Assembly (NCBI GenBank): GCA_017550165.1
Contig: JAFZQH010000022.1
Span: 124,001 to 188,000, forward strand
Source of the DNA: Lachnospiraceae bacterium
GTDB lineage: Bacteria > Bacillota > Clostridia > Lachnospirales > Lachnospiraceae
DNA length: 64,000 bases
Direction of reading: 5' to 3'
The position numbers were made by a program, and so were the translations under genes. Positions 9,493-19,936 of this stretch are shown piece by piece. Every line of letters begins with the position of its first letter. Positions within the stretch are counted from its first letter, which is position 1. The notes under the pieces were generated by a model. It did not search any database, was not told the origin of the DNA, and worked only from the letters and a program-made list of their open reading frames with translations.

Positions 9493-12400
9493 TCATTTAA
9501 TATATTTCTTTTCAAACTCTTCTGCAGGCATTGCATGACTGAAGAAGAATCCCTGTCCAAAGTTACAACCCTGTTCCAGAAGGAAATCAACCTGTCCCTG
9601 ATTCTCAACTCCTTCAAAGACAATCTCCCGGCCTGTCAGCCTGATAAGCTCGCAGATCTTAATGATATACTCCTTCGAAAGTTCCCCTTCATCCAGTTTC
9701 TTCAGGAAACTCTTATCGATCTTGACCACATCCACCGGAGAAGTAAGAAGGATATCAAGGGAAGAATATCCTGTCCCGAAATCATCCATGGAGATCACAT
9801 ATCCCATGCCTTTAAGCTTCTCAAGATTCTTATACATGATACGTGAATCAGCAGCCAGACAGCTCTCCGTAACCTCTATCTCGATCTCACCGGGCTTTAT
9901 ATCATATTTCTCCGTCAAGGCCACGATCCGCTCTATGAAATTGGGCAAAGCGTTATGTCGTCTGGAGAAATTAACTGATATACGAATAAGCTTCTTGCCT
10001 TCATCCTTCCACTTGCGAAGAAGCTTAAGTGTCTCCTCAAATGCGTAGAAATCAAGCTCAACTATGCTTCCTCTCTTCTCAAGGGCAGGAATAAAGGTAT
10101 CGGGAAGATTGATACCGCCCTTGCCGTCATTCCACCTTACCAGGGTCTCGGCCCCCACAACCTCTCCCGTTCTCATATCGACTTTGGGCTGAATATAGGG
10201 CATGATATCTCCCACCTCAAGGGCGTGATTAAGACCGGAGGTTATGTTCTGTTCAGTATTACGCTCAACCCGCATATCCTCAGTAAAGAAAGCTATATGC
10301 CTGTCAGTCAGGAACTTGGCATTCTTCCTTGCAAGATTTGCAAAATCAAAAGCGCTTGCCATGTCGCGTTCGGGGCTGTCTATATGATAAACGCCTATAT
10401 TGATCCTGCAACCCGCAGTGGGATAACTGTGGTTCTGATACTCGTAAAATCTGGCTCCGATCCGGTCTATGGCCTTCATGAATTCATCCTTATTAGGAGC
10501 CATGATTATGCAGGCAAACAGATCGGAATGAACCCTGCAGACACATTCTACTCTGGGCTCGGAACTGATGATAGAAGCAAAATTGATCAAAAGATCATCG
10601 CCCGCCTCATAACCCATGCTTTCATTTACATGGGAGAAACCGATGATGTCACCGTATACCAGGGCGCAATAATTATCCGGTCCGGCCTTCTTGATCAGAT
10701 CAGTGCCCTTTATCATGAAGGATTCTATATTATTGACACCTGTCAACCGGTCAAACATATAGAGCTTTTCAAGCTCTGCCTTGCCGTCAAAAGAGCTTGA
10801 TCTTATGCTTATGAAATACGACATGGTAAGACAGAACTGATAAAGGGTCTCCTTGTCGAATTCAGACAGATGCCGGTTATGCTCCTTGTCGTAGAAGAAA
10901 AATGCCATATTATCCTTGAATCCTGTCCTGATGATCTGACATGCCGATATCGATCTCAGGCCCTGCTCGGCAAAGGACTCCAGGTCTTCTGCACACAGCT
11001 TTTTGGCATCCTGACAATCCTCGACAACATTAAGGGCATTGGGAACAAATTCAGCCACGCATTTCCATTTGTTCTTTTTGCTGACCTTTAATCCTCTGGT
11101 AACTATACCCGCTCCCTTTACCCATTTGTTGGTCTCGTAGACTATGCTTTCGTGGGTACTGTTCTCAAGAAGCGCCACCTTGGAAAAATCATATTTTTCC
11201 CCAACCTTCTCCAGGAGGATATTGAGGGTGGAATCTATACTCCGGGAATTCAAGAGCAGCGTAAAGGCATACTGGATAAATGAAGCATCAAAATCAACAT
11301 CTCTCTCTCCCAGGTCGATCTCGGTAGCCACTCTGCCAAATGACTCCGTATCACCCATTTCTCCGATCTCTCTGCAATACATGGCCACGCCATCCTTGCC
11401 GTTTTTCTTGGCATAATACATGGCGGCGTCAGCTTTTATGAACAGGTCATCATAGTTATCCCCGTCGGCATTGTACATACTGACACCTATGCTGGCACTG
11501 ATCTTGAAATCCTGATTCTCACCAATGTATATCTCGGAAATGGTCCCGATAATACTCTCCGCCTTGCTCTCAGCCATGTTGGCGGAAACATCCCGAAGGA
11601 TGATAACGAATTCATCTCCGCCTGCTCTTCCGGCTATATCATCGTCTCTTATGACTTTTCTTATGGTATTGGCAATGTTCTCTATGACAACATCTCCCAC
11701 CATATGGCCCAATCTGTCATTAACCCGTTTGAAATTATCTATGTCAATGACCATTACGGCATGGCATTTATTGGTGTTCCTCTTGTCATGAAAGAACTCT
11801 TCAGCCTTAACCTTAAGCGCCGATTTGTTATAAAGCCCTGTCATGGGATCAAGCAAAAGATCCTCCTCCAGCTTCTCCTGACTGGTCTTCTCTTCATTGA
11901 TATTGGTAAGACGTCCGATGATCTTGGTGATATTGCCCTCCAGATCGAGCATGCTTGAATAGACCATTCTGTACCAGCAGTATTTCTTGTCATTCATGCA
12001 GAGGCGCACCTCAGTAGTCCCGCTGATCAGCTTATCCTTGGCATTTTTCAAGGTCTTGGTGATGCGCTTAAGATCCTCGGGATGAATGATCTTAGATACG
12101 GAACCGCTCTTGAAGAAATTAGCCTTGAATGGGGTGATATTAAACATTTTCTCGTATTTGTCGGCTATCTCAAAGGTATCATTATGAAGGTCATATTCAA
12201 AAATGATCTCATCAGCGATACGCATGATTATCCTGCTTCTGTCCGCAAGATAATGAAGGCCCTCTTCAAGCATAAACCTCTGGGTAATATCCGCAAATGT
12301 GCATATGAGGTAATCGAACTGATCCAGCTTGATGCGGGAGATGTAGGAATCCACGTAGATCTCCTTGCCGGCGTAAGTGAACATATTATGTTCGGACTGG

Positions 12401-12717
12401 AAGGCCTCTCCCGGAACCAGCATGGAACGCTTGTATGCTCCTATGGCATTGCCTTTATTCTTGTTGCCCAAAAGGGTGAACAGCTTATGATCAATGGCCT
12501 CAAACTGCTCAGGCGTATATCCGATGATCTCGTAGAATTTATCATTTGCAAAATCAAAGGTAAATACATCCTTGCCCTCTTCATCCGTGGTGATAACATA
12601 TGACACGAAGCCGCAGGGAAAGAGCCTCATAAGAGTATTGACACTGCTCCTCAGGCTTTCCATGTCATGATACTTGCCGTCCTTAAAAAAATCATTGAAT
12701 ACGCTGCTTAACATCAT
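9493..12717 (-). CDS. PAS-GGDEF-GGDEF(degenerate)-EAL cyclic-di-GMP signalling protein
   Basis: A 1074-residue cytoplasmic protein without membrane segments. Two PAS-like modules occupy about residues 30-270. The first GGDEF domain has an intact active motif AGGDEF near residue 366. A GAF-like stretch follows, then a second GGDEF fold (from about 690) whose signature is replaced by VHSDLF, so it is probably inactive as a cyclase. The EAL domain near 857 reads GAETLVRW and keeps the metal-binding and catalytic residues visible as SVNFSRRH, EIEVTES, SMDDFGTGYSSL, VKIDKSF and FEGVEN. It could therefore both make and break c-di-GMP. It sits between a DHHW lipoprotein gene (20 bp gap) and the PFOR gene. 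No c-di-GMP effector was recognised in the window. Confidence 0.93.
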   Translation of the reverse strand: MMLSSVFNDFFKDGKYHDMESLRSSVNTLMRLFPCGFVSYVITTDEEGKDVFTFDFANDKFYEIIGYTPEQFEAIDHKLFTLLGNKNKGNAIGAYKRSMLVPGEAFQSEHNMFTYAGKEIYVDSYISRIKLDQFDYLICTFADITQRFMLEEGLHYLADRSRIIMRIADEIIFEYDLHNDTFEIADKYEKMFNITPFKANFFKSGSVSKIIHPEDLKRITKTLKNAKDKLISGTTEVRLCMNDKKYCWYRMVYSSMLDLEGNITKIIGRLTNINEEKTSQEKLEEDLLLDPMTGLYNKSALKVKAEEFFHDKRNTNKCHAVMVIDIDNFKRVNDRLGHMVGDVVIENIANTIRKVIRDDDIAGRAGGDEFVIILRDVSANMAESKAESIIGTISEIYIGENQDFKISASIGVSMYNADGDNYDDLFIKADAAMYYAKKNGKDGVAMYCREIGEMGDTESFGRVATEIDLGERDVDFDASFIQYAFTLLLNSRSIDSTLNILLEKVGEKYDFSKVALLENSTHESIVYETNKWVKGAGIVTRGLKVSKKNKWKCVAEFVPNALNVVEDCQDAKKLCAEDLESFAEQGLRSISACQIIRTGFKDNMAFFFYDKEHNRHLSEFDKETLYQFCLTMSYFISIRSSSFDGKAELEKLYMFDRLTGVNNIESFMIKGTDLIKKAGPDNYCALVYGDIIGFSHVNESMGYEAGDDLLINFASIISSEPRVECVCRVHSDLFACIIMAPNKDEFMKAIDRIGARFYEYQNHSYPTAGCRINIGVYHIDSPERDMASAFDFANLARKNAKFLTDRHIAFFTEDMRVERNTEQNITSGLNHALEVGDIMPYIQPKVDMRTGEVVGAETLVRWNDGKGGINLPDTFIPALEKRGSIVELDFYAFEETLKLLRKWKDEGKKLIRISVNFSRRHNALPNFIERIVALTEKYDIKPGEIEIEVTESCLAADSRIMYKNLEKLKGMGYVISMDDFGTGYSSLDILLTSPVDVVKIDKSFLKKLDEGELSKEYIIKICELIRLTGREIVFEGVENQGQVDFLLEQGCNFGQGFFFSHAMPAEEFEKKYIK

Positions 12718-12737
12718 TTCATCCTCATTTTAAAAGA

Positions 12738-13793
12738 CTACTTAACAAAGTTCTCCAGCCTGGTTACGTTGTTGCTTCCCATTCCGGCTGATATAGCGCT
12801 TAAAAATATAACATCATTGAATTTATACTTGGAACAGAGTTCCGAAAGTGTTCCCGTATAATACCTGTAATCCACTATATACAGATGCTGATAATGGTCA
12901 ACCAGGAAGGGGACCATGGCGTTGCCGAAGGATTCCTTTACGATAAGGCACGTACTTCCGTCATTTACCTTGGGATTCTCAATGACCGAATAGGGGTTAT
13001 CCCCTCCGATAAATGTGTTGTACTTGCTGCCTGCAGCCCAGCTGGTCACGTCCTTGATGATCTTCCAGGCCGTCTCCTTCCCGTCCTTGTCGGTAAATGT
13101 CATGTCATTGGTGCCTCTGGCCACATAAGCCTCCACGTAATCCGGGGGATTTTTCAGGTTCTCGTCCTTGGTGGCACTGTAGAATGACCCGAGAAAGCCT
13201 TCAAAGACAACCATTTCCATGTTCGACCTTTTGTTATTGGATATGCCTTTTTCACTGCATAATTCTCTGTATGCATAATAGGCTCCCAGTGCGGTCCAGT
13301 GGTGATCAGTCCTGAAATACAGGTACTCCTTCTTATGCTGGCGCAAAGTATCCATGATGTTGACGCATTTCACGTCAGAGCCTATTGTCTCATAGATATA
13401 CTTCACTGCTTCCCTCTGATCATCAGTGCCCGTCACAGTCTTTCTTATGGCATCGGGTAAAGTGACATCCATGGCCGTGGGTATGATCATGTCATACACC
13501 TTGGCTGAGCCTTTGAGTGATGCGCCTGCCTTCTTCAGGGCACCGGCATACCTGTCGGCTATGTCTTTGCTGAAATGATAATACTCGTAGCCCGCGTCTC
13601 CTGCTACAAAGACGCTGTCATAGGCCTTAGTGGTGATATCGGAAACACTGATCCCGTCATCTCCATTAACGGGAACAAGCTTGCTGGGGTCATCCTCATC
13701 AGAGGGACCTTTCTTGCCGCCACATCCGGCCAGAGCCATAGATAGCGCCAATATCACTGGGAGTATTACATTCCGGATTCTTCTCCGTTTCAC
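12738..13793 (-). CDS. DHHW-motif lipoprotein (SGNH/AlgX-related)
   Basis: The 351-residue product starts with a signal ending in the lipobox ALAGC (Cys24), so it should be anchored outside the membrane. The central motif RTDHHWTALGAYYAY (DHHW near residues 163-166) marks the DHHW family, related to the AlgX/AlgJ SGNH-fold proteins that act with membrane O-acyltransferases on surface polysaccharides. The start is taken as the GTG at 13793, which has AGGAGG seven bases upstream. The in-frame TTG two codons earlier is too close to that site. No MBOAT acyltransferase gene is nearby, so the substrate is unknown. It follows the rhomboid-fold gene by 35 bp. Confidence 0.85.
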   Translation of the reverse strand: MKRRRIRNVILPVILALSMALAGCGGKKGPSDEDDPSKLVPVNGDDGISVSDITTKAYDSVFVAGDAGYEYYHFSKDIADRYAGALKKAGASLKGSAKVYDMIIPTAMDVTLPDAIRKTVTGTDDQREAVKYIYETIGSDVKCVNIMDTLRQHKKEYLYFRTDHHWTALGAYYAYRELCSEKGISNNKRSNMEMVVFEGFLGSFYSATKDENLKNPPDYVEAYVARGTNDMTFTDKDGKETAWKIIKDVTSWAAGSKYNTFIGGDNPYSVIENPKVNDGSTCLIVKESFGNAMVPFLVDHYQHLYIVDYRYYTGTLSELCSKYKFNDVIFLSAISAGMGSNNVTRLENFVK

Positions 13794-13828
13794 AAGCAAT
13801 CCTCCTATGCTTTTTAATATGCTCTATG

Positions 13829-14671
13829 CTATTTCTTATGTTCATGTGTAAACAGATGATCCTGACAATATTCGTAATTACCGTTACATTTGGTGCAAAA
13901 CCTGAATTCCAGGTCTATGCCGTCATTCTCCGTTCTTCCGCAGATGGCGCATTTATGCTTGGTTATACCCCCTGTGGTTGGATTAAAACGCTTGGGCGGC
14001 TCAGTATTCTTCTTAGGCTTCTGCCTTGTAAACACAGGTGAGGCACCGGACTTGTATTTTCTTGAAAGGGCAAAAAATATAAGGAAATTAAGGAGCGACG
14101 CGATGATGGCAACTCTCGTGGCCCAAAACTGTGCCCTGATAAAATCATATAATATCAATGCAGCATCCAGATACGCCAGCCATTTGATCTTGATAGGCAG
14201 AAGGAAATACAGCATTACCGTCATATCCGGATAGGTGGCTGCAAAGGCCAGGAAAATGGCCAGGTTGATATAATGTGTGGAGAACAAAAGCCCCACTCCG
14301 TATCCTCCGCCCGATACGATATAGAGTATAAATGAGCCTATGATCATAAAGATCAGACCGGAAAAAATATAAAAATTAAACCGGAAAGCTCCCCATGTCT
14401 GCTCCAGGGTCGTGCTGATGGAATAATAGAAAAACAGCATTATCAACACGAAGAAAATGTTAGTTGTGGTAGGAGGCACAAGTACCCATGATATAAGCCT
14501 CCACACCTGTCCCTGCATGATAAGGGCCGGCTCCAGGATGATATATATCAGCGCCTGGGGAAATAGATAATAGATCAGATAGCCTATGATATAGGTGCCT
14601 ATGATGACTTTAGGCAGGTTTGGGATGGCATATCGACCTATCTTGCTTTCAAGTTTATTTAAAAAATTCAT
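13829..14671 (-). CDS. Rhomboid-fold membrane protein with C-terminal zinc ribbon, probably proteolytically inactive
   Basis: 280 residues with about five or six membrane segments in the first 200. The GQVWRLISWVL motif resembles the WR motif in the first loop of rhomboids, and the overall hydrophobic pattern fits a rhomboid core. I see no GxSG serine motif and no matching catalytic histidine, so it is likely a pseudoprotease. The cytoplasmic tail carries CAICGRTENDGIDLEFRFC and a further TKC...YCQDH, a treble-clef or zinc-ribbon arrangement. It is the first gene of the minus-strand chain leading to the DHHW lipoprotein, and it is driven by a consensus promoter at 14724-14752. GGAG lies ten bases before the ATG. 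Confidence 0.72.
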   Translation of the reverse strand: MNFLNKLESKIGRYAIPNLPKVIIGTYIIGYLIYYLFPQALIYIILEPALIMQGQVWRLISWVLVPPTTTNIFFVLIMLFFYYSISTTLEQTWGAFRFNFYIFSGLIFMIIGSFILYIVSGGGYGVGLLFSTHYINLAIFLAFAATYPDMTVMLYFLLPIKIKWLAYLDAALILYDFIRAQFWATRVAIIASLLNFLIFFALSRKYKSGASPVFTRQKPKKNTEPPKRFNPTTGGITKHKCAICGRTENDGIDLEFRFCTKCNGNYEYCQDHLFTHEHKK

Positions 14672-14723
14672 CGCTTAAAATCTCCGAAAATACATAGTTT
14701 CCCATTAAATCATCAATATATCA

Positions 14724-14752
14724 ATTATAGATTTTTCAAGCCTTATTGTCAA
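14724..14752 (-). promoter_or_regulatory. Sigma-A type promoter of the rhomboid-fold gene
   Basis: On the minus strand TTGACA (14752-14747) and TATAAT (14729-14724) match consensus exactly with a 17-base spacer. It lies 52 bp upstream of the start codon at 14671 and could drive the whole rhomboid, DHHW, GGDEF-EAL and PFOR chain. Confidence 0.8.
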
Positions 14753-14771
14753 CAAATCATACCAAATCAGG

Positions 14772-14827
14772 TATGACAGGGAGGTGTGACACCCTATAGT
14801 TGACAAAAGGACCGTCCCCCTGTCATA
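14772..14827. repeat. REP-like element, variant with internal GTGTGACACC
   Basis: TATGACAGGG at the left pairs with CCCTGTCATA at the right, with AAAGGACCGTCCCCCTGTC at the right end, as in other family members. The middle holds AGGTGTGACACCCTAT, nearly repeated at 40191-40206. It lies in the divergent gap, just before the ribosome site of the activase gene. Confidence 0.75.
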
Positions 14828-14856
14828 ATAATAGTTCGAGTAAAGGAGACATACAT

Positions 14857-17800
14857 ATGGCTGATAACAACATATATACACTCGGTATAGACATTGGTTC
14901 GACCACCGTTAAGGTGGCTCTTTTAGATGGCGGTAAGAATATCGTCTTTTCAGACTATAAGAGGCATTTCGCAAATATACAGGAGACCCTCTCAGGTCTT
15001 ATATCCGACGCTTTCGGAGTGGCGGGGGACCATCTCATATCTCCTATGATCACAGGGTCCGGCGGACTTACTCTTGCCAACCACCTTCAGGTACCCTTCG
15101 TTCAGGAGGTCATATCCGTAGCATCTGCCCTGGAGCACTACTGTCCAAAGACTGACGTTGCCATTGAACTGGGGGGTGAGGATGCCAAAATCATCTATTT
15201 CCAGGGAAATAATGTTGAACAGCGTATGAACGGCATATGCGCCGGTGGTACCGGATCTTTTATAGACCAGATGGCCTCCCTCATCCAGACTGATGCCGCC
15301 GGTCTTAACGAATATGCAAAGGATTACAAGGCTATCTATCCTATCGCTGCCCGTTGCGGCGTTTTCGCCAAGACGGATATCCAGCCCCTCATAAATGAGG
15401 GGGCTACGAAGGAAGACCTGGCAGCCTCCATATTCCAGGCCGTTGTAAATCAGACCATCAGCGGTCTGGCCTGCGGCAAACCCATCCGCGGTCACGTGGC
15501 ATTCTTAGGCGGACCTTTGCATTTTCTCTCAGAACTTAGGACAGCTTTTATCAGGACTTTGAACCTGGATGACGAACATACCATTATCCCGGACAATTCC
15601 CACCTTTTCGCGGCCATTGGTTCAGCCTTAAATGCTGATACCGAGAATACCTTATATCTTTCAGACTTTAACAAGCGTCTTTCATCCAAGATCAAGATGG
15701 AATTCGAGGTTGAGCGTATGAATCCTCTTTTCTCTTCACAGGAGGAGTATGACCTTTTCAAAGCCCGCCATGGCAAGGCTGTTGTTAAGACACGTGACCT
15801 GTCGTCCTACACCGGCAACTGCTATCTGGGCATTGACGCAGGTTCCACCACCACCAAAACCGCCCTTATATCCGAAGAGGGCGAGCTTCTTTATTCATTC
15901 TACGACAACAACAACGGAAGCCCGCTTGCTACGGCCATCCGTTCCATAAAAGAGATCTACGGTCTTCTCCCGGAGGGGGTGAGGATCGTTCATTCATGTT
16001 CCACCGGCTACGGTGAGGCTCTCATTAAGTCCGCCCTGATGCTGGAAGAAGGCGAGGTTGAGACTGTAACCCACTACTACGCTGCTTCCTTCTTCAACCC
16101 CGATGTCGACTGTATCCTTGATATCGGCGGCCAGGACATGAAGTGCATCAAGATCAAGAATAAAACCGTTGATTCCGTTCTTTTAAATGAGGCATGTTCC
16201 TCAGGATGTGGTTCATTTATTGAGACTTTTGCCAAGTCTTTAAGCTACGATGTTAAGGACTTCGCCAAGGAGGCTCTTTTCGCGCCTCACCCCATAGACC
16301 TGGGTACCAGATGCACCGTTTTCATGAATTCAAAGGTTAAGCAGGCCCAGAAGGAAGGCGCCAGCGTTGCAGATATTTCTGCAGGTCTTGCATATTCAGT
16401 AATTAAGAATGCCCTGTATAAGGTCATCAAGATCGCAGATGCTACGGATCTCGGCGCAAATATAGTAGTCCAGGGCGGAACTTTCTATAACGATGCAGTT
16501 CTTCGTAGTTTCGAGACCATCTCCGGTTGCGAGGCGATAAGACCTGATATCGCAGGCATCATGGGAGCTTTCGGCGCTGCTCTCGTAGCAAAGGAACGCT
16601 ACGAGGATGACAAGACCACCACAATGCTCTCCATCGACGATATTAACGCTCTTACATATGAGACCGAATTGAAGAGATGCGGTAAATGTACCAATAACTG
16701 CATGCTTACCATCAATCATTTCTCAGGCGGACGCCACCATATTACAGGGAACAGATGTGAACGGGGATTAGGAGAGGATCATGTAAAGAATAATCTCCCC
16801 AATCTCTTTGCATACAAGAACAAGAGGATATTCGGTTATAAGCCGTCAAAGACCGATGAAGCCACCAGGGGTACCGTGGGAATTCCCAGAGCGCTAAACA
16901 TTTATGAAAACTATCCCTTCTGGTTCACATTTTTCACGAAACTGGGATACAAGGTTGTTCTCTCTCCCGTTTCAAGCCGGAAAATCTACGAGATGGGTAT
17001 AGAGTCCATCCCCAGCGAGAGTGAGTGCTATCCTGCCAAACTGGTTCACGGTCATGTGATGTGGCTCATTGACCACGATGTTGACTTCATCTTCTATCCC
17101 TGCATCCCCTACGAGAGGCAGGAATTCTGTGATGCCAACAACCATTACAACTGCCCCATCGTTACTTCTTATGCGGAAAACATCAAGAATAACGTGGAAG
17201 AGATAACTTCCGGACGGGTTAAGTTCATGAACCCCTTCCTTTCCCTGGGCAGCAAGGAGGCTCTTCTCTCCAGGCTTCTTGAGGAGTTCTCTCCCAAGAT
17301 CCCTAAGGACGAGCTTACGGAAGCCGTAAATGAGGGATGGGAGGAGATGGCAAGAGCCCGCCTTGATATCCAGAAAAAAGGCGAAGAGACCCTCCGTTAC
17401 ATCAAGGAAAAGGGTATCAAGGGCATTGTTCTTGCAGGTCGTCCTTACCACATTGATTCCGAGATCAATCACGGTATCCCCGAAATGATCAATTCCTTCG
17501 GTCTTGCCGTGCTTACCGAGGACTCCATCAGCCACCTGACCGAGGTTGAGCGTCCCCTTATAGTTCTTGACCAGTGGATGTATCATTCAAGGCTTTATGC
17601 AGCCGCCAATTATGTCAAGACTCAGGAGAACTTAGAGCTTATCCAGCTTAACTCCTTCGGCTGCGGCCTTGATGCTGTTACCACCGATGCCGTAAATGAT
17701 ATCCTCACCAATTCGGGCAAGATCTATACCTGCCTTAAGATCGATGAGGTCAATAACTTAGGGGCGGCAAGGATCAGGCTTCGTTCTCTTCTTTCCGCCA

Positions 17801-19104
17801 TCAGGGTCCGTGACAAACAGAACAGGCAGCGTAAGATCGTTTCCGCTGCTCATAAGCGTATCGTTTTCACCGAGGAAATGCGTGAGAACTACAATATCCT
17901 TTGTCCTCAGATGTCACCCATTCATTTTGACATGGTGGCAACGGCTTTCAGGAACTGCGGTTACAATATCGTTCTTCTCGATAACGACAACAGGACTGCT
18001 ATCGATGTGGGCCTTAAGTATGTTAATAATGATGCCTGCTACCCCTCGTTGCTGGTTGTGGGACAGATCATGGATGCCGTTCTTTCAGGGCAGTATGACA
18101 TGACCAAGACTGCTGTTATCATTACCCAGACCGGGGGCGGGTGCCGTGCATCCAATTATATAGGATTTATAAGACGAGCCCTGGCGAAAGCCGGTTTCCC
18201 TGATGTGCCGGTTATTTCCCTTAACTTAAGCTCTCTGGAATTCAATCCGGGATTTAAGATCACCCTGGAAATGCTTCAGAAGGGGTTATATGCCGTTGTA
18301 TTCGGGGACATTTTCATGAGATGTCTCTACAAGGTCCGTCCTTACGAGATCGAGCCCGGATCTGCCAATGCTCTTCACCGTAAATGGGTTAAACGCTGCA
18401 ATGCCTTTCTCTCAAACGGCAAGCACATCTCCCATAACATGTATAAGAGGATCTGCCGCAGTATCATAAGGGATTTTGACAATCTGCCTATCCATGAAGA
18501 TATGGTTAAACCTAAAGTCGGCATAGTAGGTGAGATCCTTGTTAAGTTCTCTCCCACTGCCAACAATCATCTGGTGGAGCTTCTTGAAAAAGAAGGTGCC
18601 GAGGCTGTTGTTCCCGATCTCCTTGACTTCTTCCTGTACTGCTTCTACAACCAGAAGTTCAAGGCTGATAAGCTTGGTGCCAAGAAAGCCTCTGTTATCA
18701 AGACAAATGCAGGCATCGCCTTCTGTGAGTGGCTTCGTAAGGCTGCCCGGACTGAGCTTTCCAAGAGCAAGCGTTTCATGCCGCCCTCTTATATTAAGGA
18801 TACTGCTGATCTGGCTAAGCCTATCGTATCCCTGGGCAACCAGACCGGTGAAGGATGGTTCTTAACAGGTGAGATGGTTGAGCTGATCCACTCCGGTGTT
18901 AACAACATTGTCTGCACCCAGCCCTTTGCCTGCCTGCCCAACCACATCGTGGGTAAAGGAGTAATAAAAGAACTCCGTCGTCAATATCCGGAGTCCAATA
19001 TTATCGCTATTGATTACGATCCCGGCGCCAGCGAGGTCAACCAGCTCAACCGTATCAAGTTGATGCTCTCCACCGCCAACAAGAACCTGGAAAGGAATCA
19101 TTGA
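14857..19104 (+). CDS. Giant acyl-CoA dehydratase activase (BadF/HgdC-type ATPase fused to DUF2229/COG3581)
   Basis: A 1415-residue protein. Two ASKHA ATPase modules begin with [10 protein letters not shown] (near residue 10) and [10 protein letters not shown] (near 325). Each is followed by its glycine-cysteine loop ([10 protein letters not shown] and [10 protein letters not shown]), where the dimer-bridging [4Fe-4S] cluster of HgdC-type activases sits. The second half contains the DUF2229 region ([17 protein letters not shown]) and a C-terminal COG3581-like region. Activases drive one electron into 2-hydroxyacyl-CoA dehydratases using ATP. No dehydratase subunits are encoded here, so the target is unknown. 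The start at 14857 has AAAGGAGA eight bases upstream. An in-frame ATG at 14800 lies inside the repeat and is unlikely to be used. Confidence 0.9.
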   Translation: MADNNIYTLGIDIGSTTVKVALLDGGKNIVFSDYKRHFANIQETLSGLISDAFGVAGDHLISPMITGSGGLTLANHLQVPFVQEVISVASALEHYCPKTDVAIELGGEDAKIIYFQGNNVEQRMNGICAGGTGSFIDQMASLIQTDAAGLNEYAKDYKAIYPIAARCGVFAKTDIQPLINEGATKEDLAASIFQAVVNQTISGLACGKPIRGHVAFLGGPLHFLSELRTAFIRTLNLDDEHTIIPDNSHLFAAIGSALNADTENTLYLSDFNKRLSSKIKMEFEVERMNPLFSSQEEYDLFKARHGKAVVKTRDLSSYTGNCYLGIDAGSTTTKTALISEEGELLYSFYDNNNGSPLATAIRSIKEIYGLLPEGVRIVHSCSTGYGEALIKSALMLEEGEVETVTHYYAASFFNPDVDCILDIGGQDMKCIKIKNKTVDSVLLNEACSSGCGSFIETFAKSLSYDVKDFAKEALFAPHPIDLGTRCTVFMNSKVKQAQKEGASVADISAGLAYSVIKNALYKVIKIADATDLGANIVVQGGTFYNDAVLRSFETISGCEAIRPDIAGIMGAFGAALVAKERYEDDKTTTMLSIDDINALTYETELKRCGKCTNNCMLTINHFSGGRHHITGNRCERGLGEDHVKNNLPNLFAYKNKRIFGYKPSKTDEATRGTVGIPRALNIYENYPFWFTFFTKLGYKVVLSPVSSRKIYEMGIESIPSESECYPAKLVHGHVMWLIDHDVDFIFYPCIPYERQEFCDANNHYNCPIVTSYAENIKNNVEEITSGRVKFMNPFLSLGSKEALLSRLLEEFSPKIPKDELTEAVNEGWEEMARARLDIQKKGEETLRYIKEKGIKGIVLAGRPYHIDSEINHGIPEMINSFGLAVLTEDSISHLTEVERPLIVLDQWMYHSRLYAAANYVKTQENLELIQLNSFGCGLDAVTTDAVNDILTNSGKIYTCLKIDEVNNLGAARIRLRSLLSAIRVRDKQNRQRKIVSAAHKRIVFTEEMRENYNILCPQMSPIHFDMVATAFRNCGYNIVLLDNDNRTAIDVGLKYVNNDACYPSLLVVGQIMDAVLSGQYDMTKTAVIITQTGGGCRASNYIGFIRRALAKAGFPDVPVISLNLSSLEFNPGFKITLEMLQKGLYAVVFGDIFMRCLYKVRPYEIEPGSANALHRKWVKRCNAFLSNGKHISHNMYKRICRSIIRDFDNLPIHEDMVKPKVGIVGEILVKFSPTANNHLVELLEKEGAEAVVPDLLDFFLYCFYNQKFKADKLGAKKASVIKTNAGIAFCEWLRKAARTELSKSKRFMPPSYIKDTADLAKPIVSLGNQTGEGWFLTGEMVELIHSGVNNIVCTQPFACLPNHIVGKGVIKELRRQYPESNIIAIDYDPGASEVNQLNRIKLMLSTANKNLERNH

Positions 19105-19111
19105 TCAACAG

Positions 19112-19136
19112 GAGGCAGCAATTTGCTGCCTCTTTT
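19112..19136 (+). terminator. Rho-independent terminator of the activase gene
   Basis: GAGGCAGCA and TGCTGCCTC form a perfect 9-bp stem with a 3-base loop followed by TTTT. It overlaps the stop codon of the convergent ung gene and may serve both directions. Confidence 0.85.
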
Positions 19137-19812
19137 ATACATTCTCAATCTGCCAGTCGATGGGCGCTATGCCGCCTTCTTCGAGAAAATGATTAGCCTG
19201 TGAGAAATGCCTGCATCCGAAGAAGCCGCGGTAGGCCGATAGGGGTGATGGATGTGGGGCTTCTAAAATGAGGTGTCTAGGATTGGTAAGCATCTCCTTT
19301 TTGCGCCTTGCAGGGCTGCCCCATAATAGATATACGATAGGCCTATCCTGTGCATTTACCGCATTGATAACTGCATCGGTGAAAACTTCCCATCCCTTGC
19401 CCTGATGGGAATTGGCCTGATGTGCACGGACTGTAAGAACAGTATTAAGAAGCAGGACACCCTGTCTGGCCCACTTCTCAAGATAACCGTTGTTAGGGAT
19501 ATAGCATCCGCAATCATCCTGTAGTTCCTTGTATATGTTCTGCAGTGAGGGCGGGATCTCCTTTTGTGACACCGGCACGGAAAAGCACAGGCCATGAGCC
19601 TGGTTTACATTGTGATAGGGATCCTGGCCAAGGATCACCACTTTAACCTCACTTAAAGGGGTGAAATGAAAGGCGTTAAAGATGTCGTCAGCCGGCGGGT
19701 ATACAACGTGAGTCGCATATTCATTTTTTACAAATCCATATAAATCCTTATAATAAGGCTTCCCAAATTCAGCTTTCAAAGCCGGAAGCCAATCATTGTC
19801 TATCATTCCCAT
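19135..19812 (-). CDS. ung: Uracil-DNA glycosylase, family 1
   Basis: The enzyme removes uracil from DNA as the first step of base excision repair. The length of 225 residues is standard. The catalytic motif GQDPYH (Asp64, His67) and the second motif HPSPLSAYRGFFG (His187) are intact, as is LLWGSPARRK. It is convergent with the activase gene, and a paired REP element separates it from hisF upstream. Confidence 0.97.
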   Translation of the reverse strand: MGMIDNDWLPALKAEFGKPYYKDLYGFVKNEYATHVVYPPADDIFNAFHFTPLSEVKVVILGQDPYHNVNQAHGLCFSVPVSQKEIPPSLQNIYKELQDDCGCYIPNNGYLEKWARQGVLLLNTVLTVRAHQANSHQGKGWEVFTDAVINAVNAQDRPIVYLLWGSPARRKKEMLTNPRHLILEAPHPSPLSAYRGFFGCRHFSQANHFLEEGGIAPIDWQIENV

Positions 19813-19833
19813 AAAGCTACCTACAGAAGATGA

Positions 19834-19918
19834 GTGTAAGACAGGGGACGGTTCTCTGTCGTTCAGTATCTACAGCATATAGTAATCAAGCGACAGAGAA
19901 CCGTCCCCTGTCTTACAC
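19834..19918. repeat. Paired REP-like palindromes (BIME-like)
   Basis: Two 28-base copies starting GTGTAAGACAGGGGACGG and ending CCGTCCCCTGTCTTACAC are perfect reverse complements, separated by 29 bases. The whole 85-bp unit can form one long hairpin. It fills the gap between hisF and ung. Confidence 0.9.
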
Positions 19919-19936
19919 CATCATACACTCGTATTC

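Noticed and set aside
14800-14856. Upstream ATG at 14800 as start of the activase
   Set aside because: The extra 19 residues are encoded by a REP-like repeat and have no ribosome site; the ATG at 14857 has AAAGGAGA and begins at the conserved domain.
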